Source: a virus
Virus record (IMG/VR): IMGVR_UViG_3300046007_002078
Location: 1-47,215 of that record
Length of the DNA stretch: 47,215 nucleotides
Strand: one strand, 5' to 3'
In this document: positions 32,703 through 41,886 of the stretch, piece by piece
Layout of the letters: each line of letters opens with the position of its first letter
Position numbering within the stretch: position 1 is the stretch's first letter
The notes under the pieces: model-generated
Databases searched by the model: none
What the model was told of the DNA's origin: nothing
Seen by the model: the letters and a program-made list of their open reading frames with translations, nothing else
Program-made: the position numbers and the translations under genes

Positions 32703-35700
32703 ATGGCTAATTATATAAACAAATTAGGAGATATTTTTACACAAGAAGAAATTGATGCAGCTGCAGAAGAAAATGGAGTAGATGTTGATGTTGTTATTAA
32801 TAATAATGGATTAACGCTACAAGAAGAAGAGCAGGACAATATTGTGGGAAAGGAAGAGGGTGTAGTTGTAACGGATCCACCAACTGCACCAAAGAGAAAA
32901 TCGGGTTCGTCTTCAAAAAATACTTCATCGGCATCGAGTGGTAAGAAAAAATATCCATGGGATCCTACAAATAAAACAAATACCCAAGGGAGCTCTTTAG
33001 CAAATTTTAAAACAGGTAAAGAAACCAAAGAAACTGTTGAAAGAAATGTAGCTAAAGTAATTAAAAAATCACCTAATAAAAGCGAAGAAGAAGCGTTCAC
33101 TATGCTACAAGCCGCTGACAAAATGGACGCTGACATTTCTGAAATTGTTTATGACGATTATAATTTAGAAGATCTCGTTTTTAAAACAAAAGAAGCAAGA
33201 AAACAATCTGATGTTGCTAATGAAAAATATAAAGCACAAAAAGAATTAGAAAAAGAGGCTTACCGAAAAAATTTTGAAATTAATAATCCAGATAAAATTC
33301 CATCTTGGGCATTTGAAGGAGATGAAGAGGATGTGGCTGCTAAATTAGCACCTGTTTTGGAAAGTTACGGGTTAGAAGCTGTATCTAGCGGATTTGGAAA
33401 TGAAATAACAGTACAAATTTTAGATTATGAAAATCCAAAGTTTGGTACTGTTAATGAAAGTGCTTCATTTGACTTAGAAGAATTTAAAAAAGATAGAGCC
33501 GGATTTATTGCAAAGTTCAATAAACAAATGAACTTAATGAAGGACACTCAATATATTAAAAAAGTAAAAAATAGAGCACAAGGTTCTTTTAATGCTTTTC
33601 AAAAACAATTTGGACTTGATGAGGATAGAAGGAGTTTTGATGAAATTGAAAATGAAATAAACAAAGAAAGATTAAAAGAATTTAAAGTTTTAAAAACTAA
33701 GTTTGGTGCATTATTACCAAAAGGTTATTTTAAAGGTGACAATAAAAAATATACAGATTACGTTCATTATATCTCTAAAGGGACTTTAATGGATAAAGAC
33801 ATTGAAGATATAGCTTTTTATAAGTACAAAGACAAATTATTTGATGGTAGAACTTTAGAGGAAGAAAAAAAGAAATATAAAGAAGAAGTTGCAACCTATT
33901 CTTTTCCTTTACCTGGTGTAACAGCTTCAAAAAATCCTTTTACAGAGCAAGAAAACCCGTTTGATGGTTTTAAAGAAAAAGCTACTAAAATTCAAAATGC
34001 TGTTGAGGAAGTGAAAGAACCTTCGGTATTTGATTTGGTTGAGCATCGTTCTAAAAATAAAGCAAAGGATCTTGATGGTAAAATACAAGATTTTGTTAGT
34101 TTTGAATTGTCAAGAAATAAGTCTGCTAATAAATTAGGTAATATACTTACATCTGATTTAAGAATTTTACAAAGAGAATATGAGAAAGGACTAATTAAGA
34201 ATTCTAAAGACTTAAAAAATAAGGAAGAACAATATACAATTGAAGCTTCCGCATTTGAAAAAGAACTAAAAGTATTTAAAGAGAAAAGCGATGAGTTACT
34301 AAGTCAGCCCTTAAAAGCTGCAGCTGATGTCGATGCTCTAAAGTTGAACTACCTAGACTTACTTAGTAAGCAACAAAAGCTTGATAAAGCTAAAGAAAAC
34401 TTACAAATATCTGGGTTAAGCCTAACAAAAGAAGCTAATCTTGCTCCGGTTGCTTTAACAAACTTTAGTAAAAATTACGATAGACTAAGTGAATTAGCTT
34501 TAGGCTTTAAAGAGCTTGGAACAAAATTAGCAATGGGAGGAGTTGATTTATTAAAAAATGCAAATCAGACTAACGCCGCCGCTGTATTTTCTCCTGAGAT
34601 TACTAAATATTCCATAGATTTATTAAATGGTTATGAAAAAGAAAAGCAAAAACTACAAACAAATTTAAAAGTAGATGAAATTAGGAGCGTTAGAGATATA
34701 GGTAAATGGGTAGCTGGTTCTACAGCACAAACATTACCATCTTTAGCAATGGCTTTTACAGGAGAATTAGCATTGCCTTTATTCTTTTTATCTGGCTACG
34801 GTGAAGCAACATCAAAAATAGAATTAGAAAAGCAAGATGTTTTAGAAAAAATTACAGAAGCAAAAAAACAAATATTACTTTTAGATCCAACAAAAGATCA
34901 AGCTAAAATAGAAGAATTAAACAACATTATTGAGCAAGAGGGTTCTAAAATAAATATGGATGAAGGGTCAGAAATGGCATATAAACTTTTATATGGTACT
35001 TCTGAGGCTGCATTTGAATTAGTAACTTTAGGGACATTAAAAAGTCTTAAAGCAGGTATAAAACAATTACCTAAGCAAGCAATAAGAAATGGATTTACTG
35101 GTATATTAAAAGAAGGTAGTTCTGAATTCGCAACTACAGTTTCTCAAAACTTTGGCGATATCTACATAAAAGGAGAGGAATCAAAAAGTTTATTTGAAGG
35201 TGGGTTAGAGTCGTTTGCTCAAGGTGGTCTTATGGGTCTTGGTTTTTCTAGTGCTGCAGGAGTAGGCGTTTTAAAAAGAGCTGTAGCTAGCGAATTAGCT
35301 ACAAGAAAAGATATTTTACAATCAAAAGAACTTGTTAAGCGTATAGTTGATTTAACGGGCAATAAGTCTTTTATGCTTGATCAAAATATATCTATCGATC
35401 AATTAACAGAAAATTTACATCCAAAGGTAAAAGAAGAGGTAATATCGTTGGTTAACCAGGTAACTGAGGTTGATAATAATATATTAGATAGATTAAACTA
35501 TGAGTACTCTGCTGATAATTTATTAGAAGTTGGTAAAATTAACGCTAGAATACGACAAATAAATAAGTCTGTACAAGAAATCAGTGCTGATCCAACATTG
35601 TCATTAGCTCAGGTAACGGAATTAAAAAAATCTTATGAAAAAGACTTTAATGAGTTAAATGAAAAAAGACAGGAAATCTTATCAAAAGGAGATGGTGATA

Positions 35701-38700
35701 TAAAAGCAGAATTAGCAAAGCAATTTAATTTTTCAGCTTTAGAGTTTTATAATAATAGAGTTAAATTGGAAAGAAATAAGTTTAAGCTTTCTTTAATGCG
35801 TCAATTTGATGGGTTAACTGAAGACGAAAAAGCTGACTACGAGCTAAAAGCAATGGCTATCCAGGAAAACGATAATCAAGAAAACAATAATCAAGAAAAA
35901 GATAATCAAAAAAACAATAATAATAAAAATCTTTTATATACAGGCGATATGGCCCCAACAGCTGTAGACCTATATATTCAAGACAAAGCAAGAGAAGTCC
36001 TTAATAAGAAAAGGGACATAATTAAACGCTTTATAAAAGAACAGGGTATCGAAAACGAAATTGATATTGTAACATTTGATGTTACTGAAAATGAAAACTT
36101 AACGCAACTAATTGACAGAGCTACAGCTTTATATGCTGAAAAAAATGGATTAAGTAATAATGACGCAGAAGTTTTAAAATTTAAAGAAGACTTAAAAAAA
36201 GGATATATAGATGGTGTAATATTAAGTGATAATAAAACAATAATTGAGTTTGTTCCTAATGCCGCAAAAAACGGTAGAGTAAGTATATTATCTCATGAAA
36301 TTGGTCACCATGAAATAACAAAAGTATTTGGCAATGAAAAAACAGGAGAAGCATTCTTAAAATTTATTGAAAAAAATTATCCTAGCTCTTATATAAAAAT
36401 AAAAGATAGACTAGATGAGAATGAAAATTTTATTGAAGGAACTGAAACTTTAAAACCAGAAGCCACACAAGAACCTTTTACCTATTTTATTGACACATTG
36501 GCAGATAACAATGCAATACCTAATAAAAAAGTATTAGCGCAAATTGCTGAATTCTTAGACAGTAAACAAAAAGTAATATCATTTACAAATATGCTTGGTC
36601 AAAATGATGCGGCTATGTTTAACTATTTAATTGACTTTACTAATAAGACTTACTTTAATAAAGGAGGTAAAATGCCTAGTAAAAATTACATTGTAGGTAC
36701 TGATCAAGAAGGGGATACTCCTAATGTTACTAGAGCATCGAGAAGTATTGATGAAAGAATGGATAAACTTGATTTACAATTATCTAATAATGAAATTGAT
36801 TTTGAAAAGTATGAATCTGAGATGAAAAAACTTGAACAAGAAGAGTTTGAGCAATCTAAAAAAACATACGAAGAAGAAAAGAAGGTTGTAAAGAAAGAAA
36901 CAACCAAAAAAGAAACAACTAAAAGAGAACCGTCTGAAATAAGTGAAGCAGCTGCAAAAGCAAAAGCTAAGCTTGATACAATTGGTAATGATCCAAAAGG
37001 TTTTAATCCAAATAATCCAGCAATTTACGATGAACTGGATAAAATGGTTAGAGTAAAATCTAGAAACTATAAAACTTCTAATGGTACAATTATTGATCTT
37101 ACAAATAAAAATAAAGGGGGGTTAGATGGTTTTAGCATGGAAGAGATGACCAGTTATGTAACAGTGTCAATGCTTCCTTATATCCAAAAATTTGATCCAT
37201 CAAAGAACGACAGTTTGTATGGATATATAAATGCACAACTAGCTAACAGAATGAAAGCAGCTTTAAAATCTGGACAAGTTGCTGATGTTGTATTTACAGA
37301 AGACGTTACTGAAATGACTAAACTTTCTAATGAGGATGTTCAAACAAAAACAAAATCATTACCAGAAGTAAAGAAATTTCAAAATATTTTAGAATCAGGG
37401 GTATTTAGTCCTGATGTTATAGAAAATGTTCAAGCAAAAATATTACCAATATTAAGAACATTAAAATCTAAAATAAACGAAAAAACAACTTTAAATAAAA
37501 CTGTTGCTCCTATAATTAATGAAATACGTACTGAGATTGGTAAGCAAGCTGATATTGACATTAAAAAAGCAATGGGTGGTAAAGAAGATCAAGTTTTACA
37601 AAATTGGTTAATTACAAATAAAAAGACGATACTTGAAAATTTAACCACAACATGGTTAATGGGTAAAGATAATGGAAAAACAGTTTCAGGAGGTATGCCT
37701 TTTGCTATTCAAAAGAGAGTAAATGGGCAATGGTTAAGTTATCCCGATTGGATTGGTAAAAAAGTGGATCGTGAAGCTGTTACAACAGATTTAGCCGGTA
37801 GAACCTCTGGTACAGAATTAGCTAGAAGATTACCTGAAGTTAATAAAAATATTTCTACAGAAGAATTTTTATCTGCAGTTATAGACCTTAAAAACGGGGA
37901 CGTTATTAGAGGTAGAAAAGAAGCATTGGCTAAAGCAATGAGTGAGGAATTAGCATTTGATATAATTTCAAATGATATGGCCAGTGAAGGACCATTGTAT
38001 CAAGCATTAGAAAAAAATCAAGAAATATTAGGTGCTGAATTAGATAAATTAACGGTACAAAACTTTGATAGACTAATAGAAAGAGGTAATATTAAACGTT
38101 CTCAAACAAAAGAAGTTAAAAGATTATATTTCCTATTTAAAGAACTAAGCAAAAAAGCAAATGATACTAAAGCAATTAGAGCTGTAAATTATCAATTAAA
38201 CAAATTCAAAGATGACGAAGACTTTAAAAACCTAAGAGGCCTTATTGAAAATAAAATTAATACTATAAAAGGCTTGCAATGGAGAGCATACGAAGTAATG
38301 CAAGCTGCTTTTATAAAAAGACAATTAGGCACGGGAATTAATTCTGATTTTACTGTGAGAGTGCAAGGTGGAACAAATCCTTATATTGCTGACATTGCTA
38401 TAAAATTAAAAAAATCTTTATTACGTGTTTATGTGGAAGCTAAAAAAGCGGCTGATGCAGATATACCATTAGGGTCTTTTATGGCAAATTCATTTGAGAA
38501 AAAAGTTTTAGAGAAAAAATTTGAAGACTTTAAGTTTTCTAAAGATTCTGAAGCTTTAGCTTTTATTAAAAAATTTACAGAACAAAAACAAGGATTATAT
38601 GATTTTATAGGTAAAGGAGTTGGCGAAAAAACAACTGCTGGTTATATTAAACTTACAGAAAAACAAATAGCTGAATTAAAAGCTGAAAAGAATATAGGCA

Positions 38701-41700
38701 ATAGATATGTAGTTGGTTATACTGATATACCATTACAAATGTTAAAAGCTATTAATGATATTAAATCGCAACCAATAGATATTATAACTATAGGTAATAC
38801 CGTATTTGATTTTTTTAAAGGGTATGAAGGGGTTGATAATTTTGAAAATGTATTTAAAAATATTAAAAACAAACCTGAAAATTTTATGGATAAACTTTTT
38901 TCTATAAAAACAGAATATCAAATAACTAGAGAAAATACGGTGCAAATTAGAAATTATATTAATTTTAATGAAAACATACAATTAACAGATGGAGAAAGTA
39001 TTAATGCTATTGAATTAATTAATAATTATACTAAAGACAAAACAACAGAAAACGAGAGTGGAACAAATAAAAATATAGAGCAGTTAAACACTAAAACTAT
39101 ACAAGGTATATTTGACACAAAAAGTAGGTTGGCTAATGAAAAAGCTTTAGAAAACGCATTAAATCCTCGAAGAGAAAGTAAAACAATATCTACAGTATCT
39201 GATTTTATAAATGCAAATAATTTAAAAAGAATTGATGCAGAAACATCATTTGATATATTAAATGATCTTAATAAAGAGATTGAAAATTATTGGGGTATAG
39301 TACCAAATGATGTTATCGTTAAAATGGGTAGAGCTGTTGACTATGCTTTTGATGTAATTGAAGATCGCGAAAATGAAGGTGGACCATTAATGGCTGCTGT
39401 AAATGATGCTTTGAATTTAGAAACGGTTAAGTTTGCTGAAAAGCAATTAAACGAGTTTGTTGAAAACAACAGACCAAAAGGCACAATGTATAGCAAAACA
39501 TTGGATTTTGAATTCAATGATATATTAGAAAGAAACACAGGCGTTGCTGCATTTACAAAAGTATCTGATGTAGTCGCTAAAAGAACAGGTATAAAGAAAA
39601 ATACATTATCATTCTTTGTGCCACCTTCTGCTGATGACTTTAGAGGTTTAACAACTTATATGTTTGCTGGTAAAGGTAAACAAGGCGAACAAGATCAAGA
39701 ATTCTTTGATAAAAACTTAACTGTACCGTATGTTAAAGGTATTAATACTTTAGATTCAGTACGTCAATCTATTAGAAAAGAATATAAGATGTTGCTTAAC
39801 AACTTTCCTGATATTAAAAAGAAACTTGTGAAGTTAACACCAGATAAAGGTTTTACTTATGATCAAGCTGTAAGGGTTTATCTTTGGTCTAATGCTGGTA
39901 AAGAAATTCCTGGATTAAGCAGGTTAGACAAAAATAAATTATTATACTTTGTAAAACAGAATCCTGATTTACTAGCTTTTGCAAACGCATTGTCAATAAC
40001 AGGTAGACAAGACGGTGGGTGGATTGATCCATCTACAACTTGGGATAGTGAAACTATTATATCTGATTTACATAACATTACTGAGGGAGCTGGTAGAAAG
40101 AAATACCTTGAAGAATTCATAGAGAATGCTGATGCAATATTTACAAAAGAAAACCTAAACAAGATACAATCTATATATGGTACAAATGTAAGAGAAGCAT
40201 TAGAAGATTCTTTATATAGAATGAAGAACGGTAAGAATAGACCAGAGGGTACTGATAGAGTTACAAATACTTGGATGAACTGGATTAACGGTTCTACAGC
40301 GGCAATTATGTTCTTCAATACTAGATCAGCATTGTTACAGACAATATCAGCTATGAACTTCTTAAATTGGAATGATAACAATCCGTATATGGCAGGTAAA
40401 GCTTTCCTTAATCAGAAACAATACTGGTCTGACTTTGCAATGATTATCAATTCTGATAAATTAAAAGAAAGAAGATCTGGATTAAAAGCCGATGTTACCC
40501 AAGCGGAGATTGCTAATGCAGCAAACAGTGCTAAAAACAAATTTCATGGAGTTATATCTTATTTACAAAAAATAGGATTTACACCTACACAAGCGGCGGA
40601 TAGTTTCTCTATTGCTGTGAGTGGTGCAACATTTTATAGAAATAGAGTTAACACATATTTGAAAGCAGGTGATACTGTAGAAGTGGCGGAAGAAAAAGCA
40701 TTTAATGATTTTTCAATTATAACGGATCAGTCCATGCAATCTGCCGATCCAATGTACGTTTCAAAACAACAAACGACTGCATTAGGACGCATTATATTGG
40801 CTTTTGGTAATACTCCAATGCAATATAATAGATTGATCAAAAAAGCTACGTTAGACTTAGTTAATAAGCGCGGAGACTGGAAGACAAATATTTCTAAAAT
40901 TGTATACTACGGAGCATTACAGAATATGTTATTCTCAGCATTGCAATCTGCATTGTTCATACCATTAGGTTATGATGACGACGAAGAGCCTGATACTTCT
41001 AAAATGACTAAGGAAGAAAAGAAAGCTTATGAAAAGTTACAGAAAAAGCAGGAAGATAAAATAACAAACGTGATCAATGGTATGGCCGATACTTTATTAA
41101 GAGGTTCGGGTGTATATGGAGCAGCTATTGCAACTGCAAAAAATACCATAATGGAATACTTCAAACAAGAAAAGAAAGAAATGTTCGCAGATCATGCTTA
41201 TACCGTATTAGCTTTAACAAGTGTATCACCTCCAATAAGTTCAAAAGCAAGAAAACTTTATGGTTCAATTAGAATTAGTAAATTTGAAAAAGATGTTATT
41301 GCTGAAAGAGGTTGGGAAGTTACAAGAGATGGTAAATTAAATCTTGCCCCAAACTATAGAATACTAGGTAATGTAACAGTAGCAACTACAAACTTACCAT
41401 TAGATAGAGTTGTTGAGAAAGTTAACAACATGGCTGAAGTAATGGATTCTAGAAATACCAAATTACAAAGAGCTGCATTAGCATTAGGTTGGAAAGATTG
41501 GGAACTTAACGTAAAGAACGAAGAGAATGAAACGATCAAAGCAACTGCTAAGGAAAAGCGTAAAGAAGAAGGTATTGAGAAAGCTATTGAAACTAGAGCA
41601 GAAAACAAAAAGCTAGAAAAAGAAAAGTATAGAGCTATGTCTGTTAGTGAAAAAGCCGCTTATAGAAAAGAAATTAAAGAAGAAAAAAGAAAACAAAAAT

Positions 41701-41735
41701 TTCTTAAAAGAAAAAGAAAAAGAAAAATGGGTTAA
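32703..41735 (+). CDS. Giant ejection-type protein (3010 residues) with zincin motif
   Basis: Last plus-strand virion gene, in the gp16 position, probably ejected into the host with the DNA. The N-terminal third is helical and charged, with hydrophobic stretches at about 676-702 (LPSLAMAFTGELALPLFFLS) and 838-861 that could enter a membrane. An Asn/Gln/Lys linker (about 1055-1077) leads to a zincin motif HEIGHH at 1198-1203, with E1253 or E1257 as candidate third ligand. A Lys/Thr linker (about 1393-1411) precedes a sigma-region-2-like helix at about 1490-1515. The conserved C-terminal part (about 2515-2700) resembles large polyvalent or internal virion proteins of marine phages. It ends in a Lys/Arg tail. 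No RNA polymerase or lysozyme motif was found. Confidence 0.75.
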   Translation: MANYINKLGDIFTQEEIDAAAEENGVDVDVVINNNGLTLQEEEQDNIVGKEEGVVVTDPPTAPKRKSGSSSKNTSSASSGKKKYPWDPTNKTNTQGSSLANFKTGKETKETVERNVAKVIKKSPNKSEEEAFTMLQAADKMDADISEIVYDDYNLEDLVFKTKEARKQSDVANEKYKAQKELEKEAYRKNFEINNPDKIPSWAFEGDEEDVAAKLAPVLESYGLEAVSSGFGNEITVQILDYENPKFGTVNESASFDLEEFKKDRAGFIAKFNKQMNLMKDTQYIKKVKNRAQGSFNAFQKQFGLDEDRRSFDEIENEINKERLKEFKVLKTKFGALLPKGYFKGDNKKYTDYVHYISKGTLMDKDIEDIAFYKYKDKLFDGRTLEEEKKKYKEEVATYSFPLPGVTASKNPFTEQENPFDGFKEKATKIQNAVEEVKEPSVFDLVEHRSKNKAKDLDGKIQDFVSFELSRNKSANKLGNILTSDLRILQREYEKGLIKNSKDLKNKEEQYTIEASAFEKELKVFKEKSDELLSQPLKAAADVDALKLNYLDLLSKQQKLDKAKENLQISGLSLTKEANLAPVALTNFSKNYDRLSELALGFKELGTKLAMGGVDLLKNANQTNAAAVFSPEITKYSIDLLNGYEKEKQKLQTNLKVDEIRSVRDIGKWVAGSTAQTLPSLAMAFTGELALPLFFLSGYGEATSKIELEKQDVLEKITEAKKQILLLDPTKDQAKIEELNNIIEQEGSKINMDEGSEMAYKLLYGTSEAAFELVTLGTLKSLKAGIKQLPKQAIRNGFTGILKEGSSEFATTVSQNFGDIYIKGEESKSLFEGGLESFAQGGLMGLGFSSAAGVGVLKRAVASELATRKDILQSKELVKRIVDLTGNKSFMLDQNISIDQLTENLHPKVKEEVISLVNQVTEVDNNILDRLNYEYSADNLLEVGKINARIRQINKSVQEISADPTLSLAQVTELKKSYEKDFNELNEKRQEILSKGDGDIKAELAKQFNFSALEFYNNRVKLERNKFKLSLMRQFDGLTEDEKADYELKAMAIQENDNQENNNQEKDNQKNNNNKNLLYTGDMAPTAVDLYIQDKAREVLNKKRDIIKRFIKEQGIENEIDIVTFDVTENENLTQLIDRATALYAEKNGLSNNDAEVLKFKEDLKKGYIDGVILSDNKTIIEFVPNAAKNGRVSILSHEIGHHEITKVFGNEKTGEAFLKFIEKNYPSSYIKIKDRLDENENFIEGTETLKPEATQEPFTYFIDTLADNNAIPNKKVLAQIAEFLDSKQKVISFTNMLGQNDAAMFNYLIDFTNKTYFNKGGKMPSKNYIVGTDQEGDTPNVTRASRSIDERMDKLDLQLSNNEIDFEKYESEMKKLEQEEFEQSKKTYEEEKKVVKKETTKKETTKREPSEISEAAAKAKAKLDTIGNDPKGFNPNNPAIYDELDKMVRVKSRNYKTSNGTIIDLTNKNKGGLDGFSMEEMTSYVTVSMLPYIQKFDPSKNDSLYGYINAQLANRMKAALKSGQVADVVFTEDVTEMTKLSNEDVQTKTKSLPEVKKFQNILESGVFSPDVIENVQAKILPILRTLKSKINEKTTLNKTVAPIINEIRTEIGKQADIDIKKAMGGKEDQVLQNWLITNKKTILENLTTTWLMGKDNGKTVSGGMPFAIQKRVNGQWLSYPDWIGKKVDREAVTTDLAGRTSGTELARRLPEVNKNISTEEFLSAVIDLKNGDVIRGRKEALAKAMSEELAFDIISNDMASEGPLYQALEKNQEILGAELDKLTVQNFDRLIERGNIKRSQTKEVKRLYFLFKELSKKANDTKAIRAVNYQLNKFKDDEDFKNLRGLIENKINTIKGLQWRAYEVMQAAFIKRQLGTGINSDFTVRVQGGTNPYIADIAIKLKKSLLRVYVEAKKAADADIPLGSFMANSFEKKVLEKKFEDFKFSKDSEALAFIKKFTEQKQGLYDFIGKGVGEKTTAGYIKLTEKQIAELKAEKNIGNRYVVGYTDIPLQMLKAINDIKSQPIDIITIGNTVFDFFKGYEGVDNFENVFKNIKNKPENFMDKLFSIKTEYQITRENTVQIRNYINFNENIQLTDGESINAIELINNYTKDKTTENESGTNKNIEQLNTKTIQGIFDTKSRLANEKALENALNPRRESKTISTVSDFINANNLKRIDAETSFDILNDLNKEIENYWGIVPNDVIVKMGRAVDYAFDVIEDRENEGGPLMAAVNDALNLETVKFAEKQLNEFVENNRPKGTMYSKTLDFEFNDILERNTGVAAFTKVSDVVAKRTGIKKNTLSFFVPPSADDFRGLTTYMFAGKGKQGEQDQEFFDKNLTVPYVKGINTLDSVRQSIRKEYKMLLNNFPDIKKKLVKLTPDKGFTYDQAVRVYLWSNAGKEIPGLSRLDKNKLLYFVKQNPDLLAFANALSITGRQDGGWIDPSTTWDSETIISDLHNITEGAGRKKYLEEFIENADAIFTKENLNKIQSIYGTNVREALEDSLYRMKNGKNRPEGTDRVTNTWMNWINGSTAAIMFFNTRSALLQTISAMNFLNWNDNNPYMAGKAFLNQKQYWSDFAMIINSDKLKERRSGLKADVTQAEIANAANSAKNKFHGVISYLQKIGFTPTQAADSFSIAVSGATFYRNRVNTYLKAGDTVEVAEEKAFNDFSIITDQSMQSADPMYVSKQQTTALGRIILAFGNTPMQYNRLIKKATLDLVNKRGDWKTNISKIVYYGALQNMLFSALQSALFIPLGYDDDEEPDTSKMTKEEKKAYEKLQKKQEDKITNVINGMADTLLRGSGVYGAAIATAKNTIMEYFKQEKKEMFADHAYTVLALTSVSPPISSKARKLYGSIRISKFEKDVIAERGWEVTRDGKLNLAPNYRILGNVTVATTNLPLDRVVEKVNNMAEVMDSRNTKLQRAALALGWKDWELNVKNEENETIKATAKEKRKEEGIEKAIETRAENKKLEKEKYRAMSVSEKAAYRKEIKEEKRKQKFLKRKRKRKMG

Positions 41736-41740
41736 TAAAA

Positions 41741-41777
41741 GGAACTAAGATAAATAGGCACCATACCTAAAAGTTCC
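41741..41777 (+). other. Small hairpin after the giant gene
   Basis: GGAACT (41741-41746) pairs with AGTTCC (41772-41777), and inside it TAGG (41755-41758) pairs with CCTA (41766-41769). There is no U-tract. It may be an RNA-stability element just upstream of the main bidirectional terminator. Confidence 0.4.
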
Positions 41778-41784
41778 AATAACC

Positions 41785-41820
41785 AATAAAGGGGATTCAC
41801 ATAATGTGGTCCCCTTTATT
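41785..41820. terminator. Bidirectional terminator at convergent gene ends
   Basis: AATAAAGGGGA (41785-41795) and TCCCCTTTATT (41810-41820) form a perfect 11-bp stem; CACA/TGTG inside the loop (41798-41801, 41805-41808) can extend it. The A-rich and T-rich flanks give a U-rich tail in both directions. It lies between the ends of the giant virion gene (plus) and the ribonucleotide reductase gene (minus) and should insulate the two blocks. Confidence 0.85.
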
Positions 41821-41886
41821 AATTTATATGGTTATTATATTCGATTTATATATAAAGTATAAATCCAACATCTCGTACCTAAGTAA

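Noticed and set aside
32711-33136. 141-residue minus-strand open frame
   Set aside because: Antisense to the start of the giant gene and made of Ser/Leu/Phe runs expected from the reverse of Glu/Lys-rich codons.
39878-40381. 167-residue open frame on the minus strand inside the giant gene
   Set aside because: Fully antisense to a conserved part of the 3010-residue gene, hydrophobic low-quality composition, no leader; a shadow of the AT-rich coding strand.
32703-41735. Virion RNA polymerase in the giant protein, as in crAss-like phages and N4
   Set aside because: No DxDxD-type or single-subunit polymerase catalytic motif could be found in the 3010 residues.
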